Under the pieces are notes generated by a model. It was given only the letters and a program-made list of their open reading frames with translations. It had not been told where the DNA came from and made no database searches. DNA of 6,421 bases from Pseudomonadota bacterium (GTDB taxonomy: Bacteria; Bdellovibrionota_B; Oligoflexia; Oligoflexales; JAPPIL01). Where the stretch lies: contig JAPPIL010000245.1 of the NCBI GenBank assembly GCA_028877195.1, positions 1 to 6,421 of the forward strand. Direction: 5' to 3'. A program made the translations under genes and the position numbers. Shown here piece by piece: positions 6,367 through 6,421 of this stretch; position 1 is the first letter of the stretch; every line of letters begins with the position of its first letter.

Positions 6367-6391
6367 TGCGGAGGGCTTTCCCCCCTCCGCA
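6367..6391. terminator. GC-rich hairpin downstream of the HD-GYP gene
   Basis: TGCGGAGGG (6367-6375) and CCCTCCGCA (6383-6391) form a perfect 9-bp stem with a 7-base loop, 73 bases after the HD-GYP stop. The following sequence is C/T-rich (ACCTCCCCCCTCTTCC) rather than a T-run, so it is at best an imperfect terminator on the plus strand. The motif TCCCCCCTC occurs twice (6379-6387 and 6394-6402). If the IS end at 6318-6344 is real, the hairpin would lie within the element. Confidence 0.35.
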
Positions 6392-6421
6392 CCTCCCCCC
6401 TCTTCCATCTTGCTCCGTGCA

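Overview
The window looks like chromosomal DNA from a proteobacterium, most likely a gammaproteobacterium, of moderate GC. The evidence is a FadD-type long-chain acyl-CoA synthetase with the VWL-x-x-YP N-terminus seen in E. coli FadD, a 5-formyltetrahydrofolate cyclo-ligase, a single-pass envelope protein and a c-di-GMP (HD-GYP) phosphodiesterase. Genes use ordinary Shine-Dalgarno and ATG/GTG starts and end in TGA, TAG or TAA. I cannot name the species.

Layout. Bases 1-1267 are an accessory-looking module. Two identical 75-bp direct repeats (1-75 and 1193-1267) bracket a 10-bp inverted repeat (85-110), a strong nested hairpin (196-236) beside a shorter stem, and a NYN-domain (PIN-like ribonuclease) gene with no normal start codon (about 260-886). 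The rest of the bracketed DNA and the right-hand repeat carry what may be broken minus-strand coding sequence (926-1314). Bases 1397-3094 (+) encode FadD behind a very good ribosome binding site. Convergent to it is a two-gene minus-strand operon: a membrane-anchored protein with a Pro/Glu-rich stalk and two beta-sandwich-like modules (3680-4645), then 5-formyl-THF cyclo-ligase (3108-3680), joined by a TAGTG stop/start overlap. After a 221-bp divergent intergenic region, bases 4867-6294 (+) encode an FHA / GAF-like / HD-GYP protein. The last 127 bases hold a candidate insertion-sequence end and a 9-bp-stem hairpin.

How it fits together. The core genes have separate jobs: fatty acid activation, folate salvage, envelope structure, and c-di-GMP breakdown controlled by a phosphothreonine-reading domain. 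I see no pathway linking them beyond position. The most unusual part is the left module, where a putative RNase sits behind structured DNA/RNA and between perfect direct repeats. That layout suggests a small mobile or recently inserted unit. The mobility and the RNA role are inference; the repeats, hairpins and NYN motifs are directly visible.
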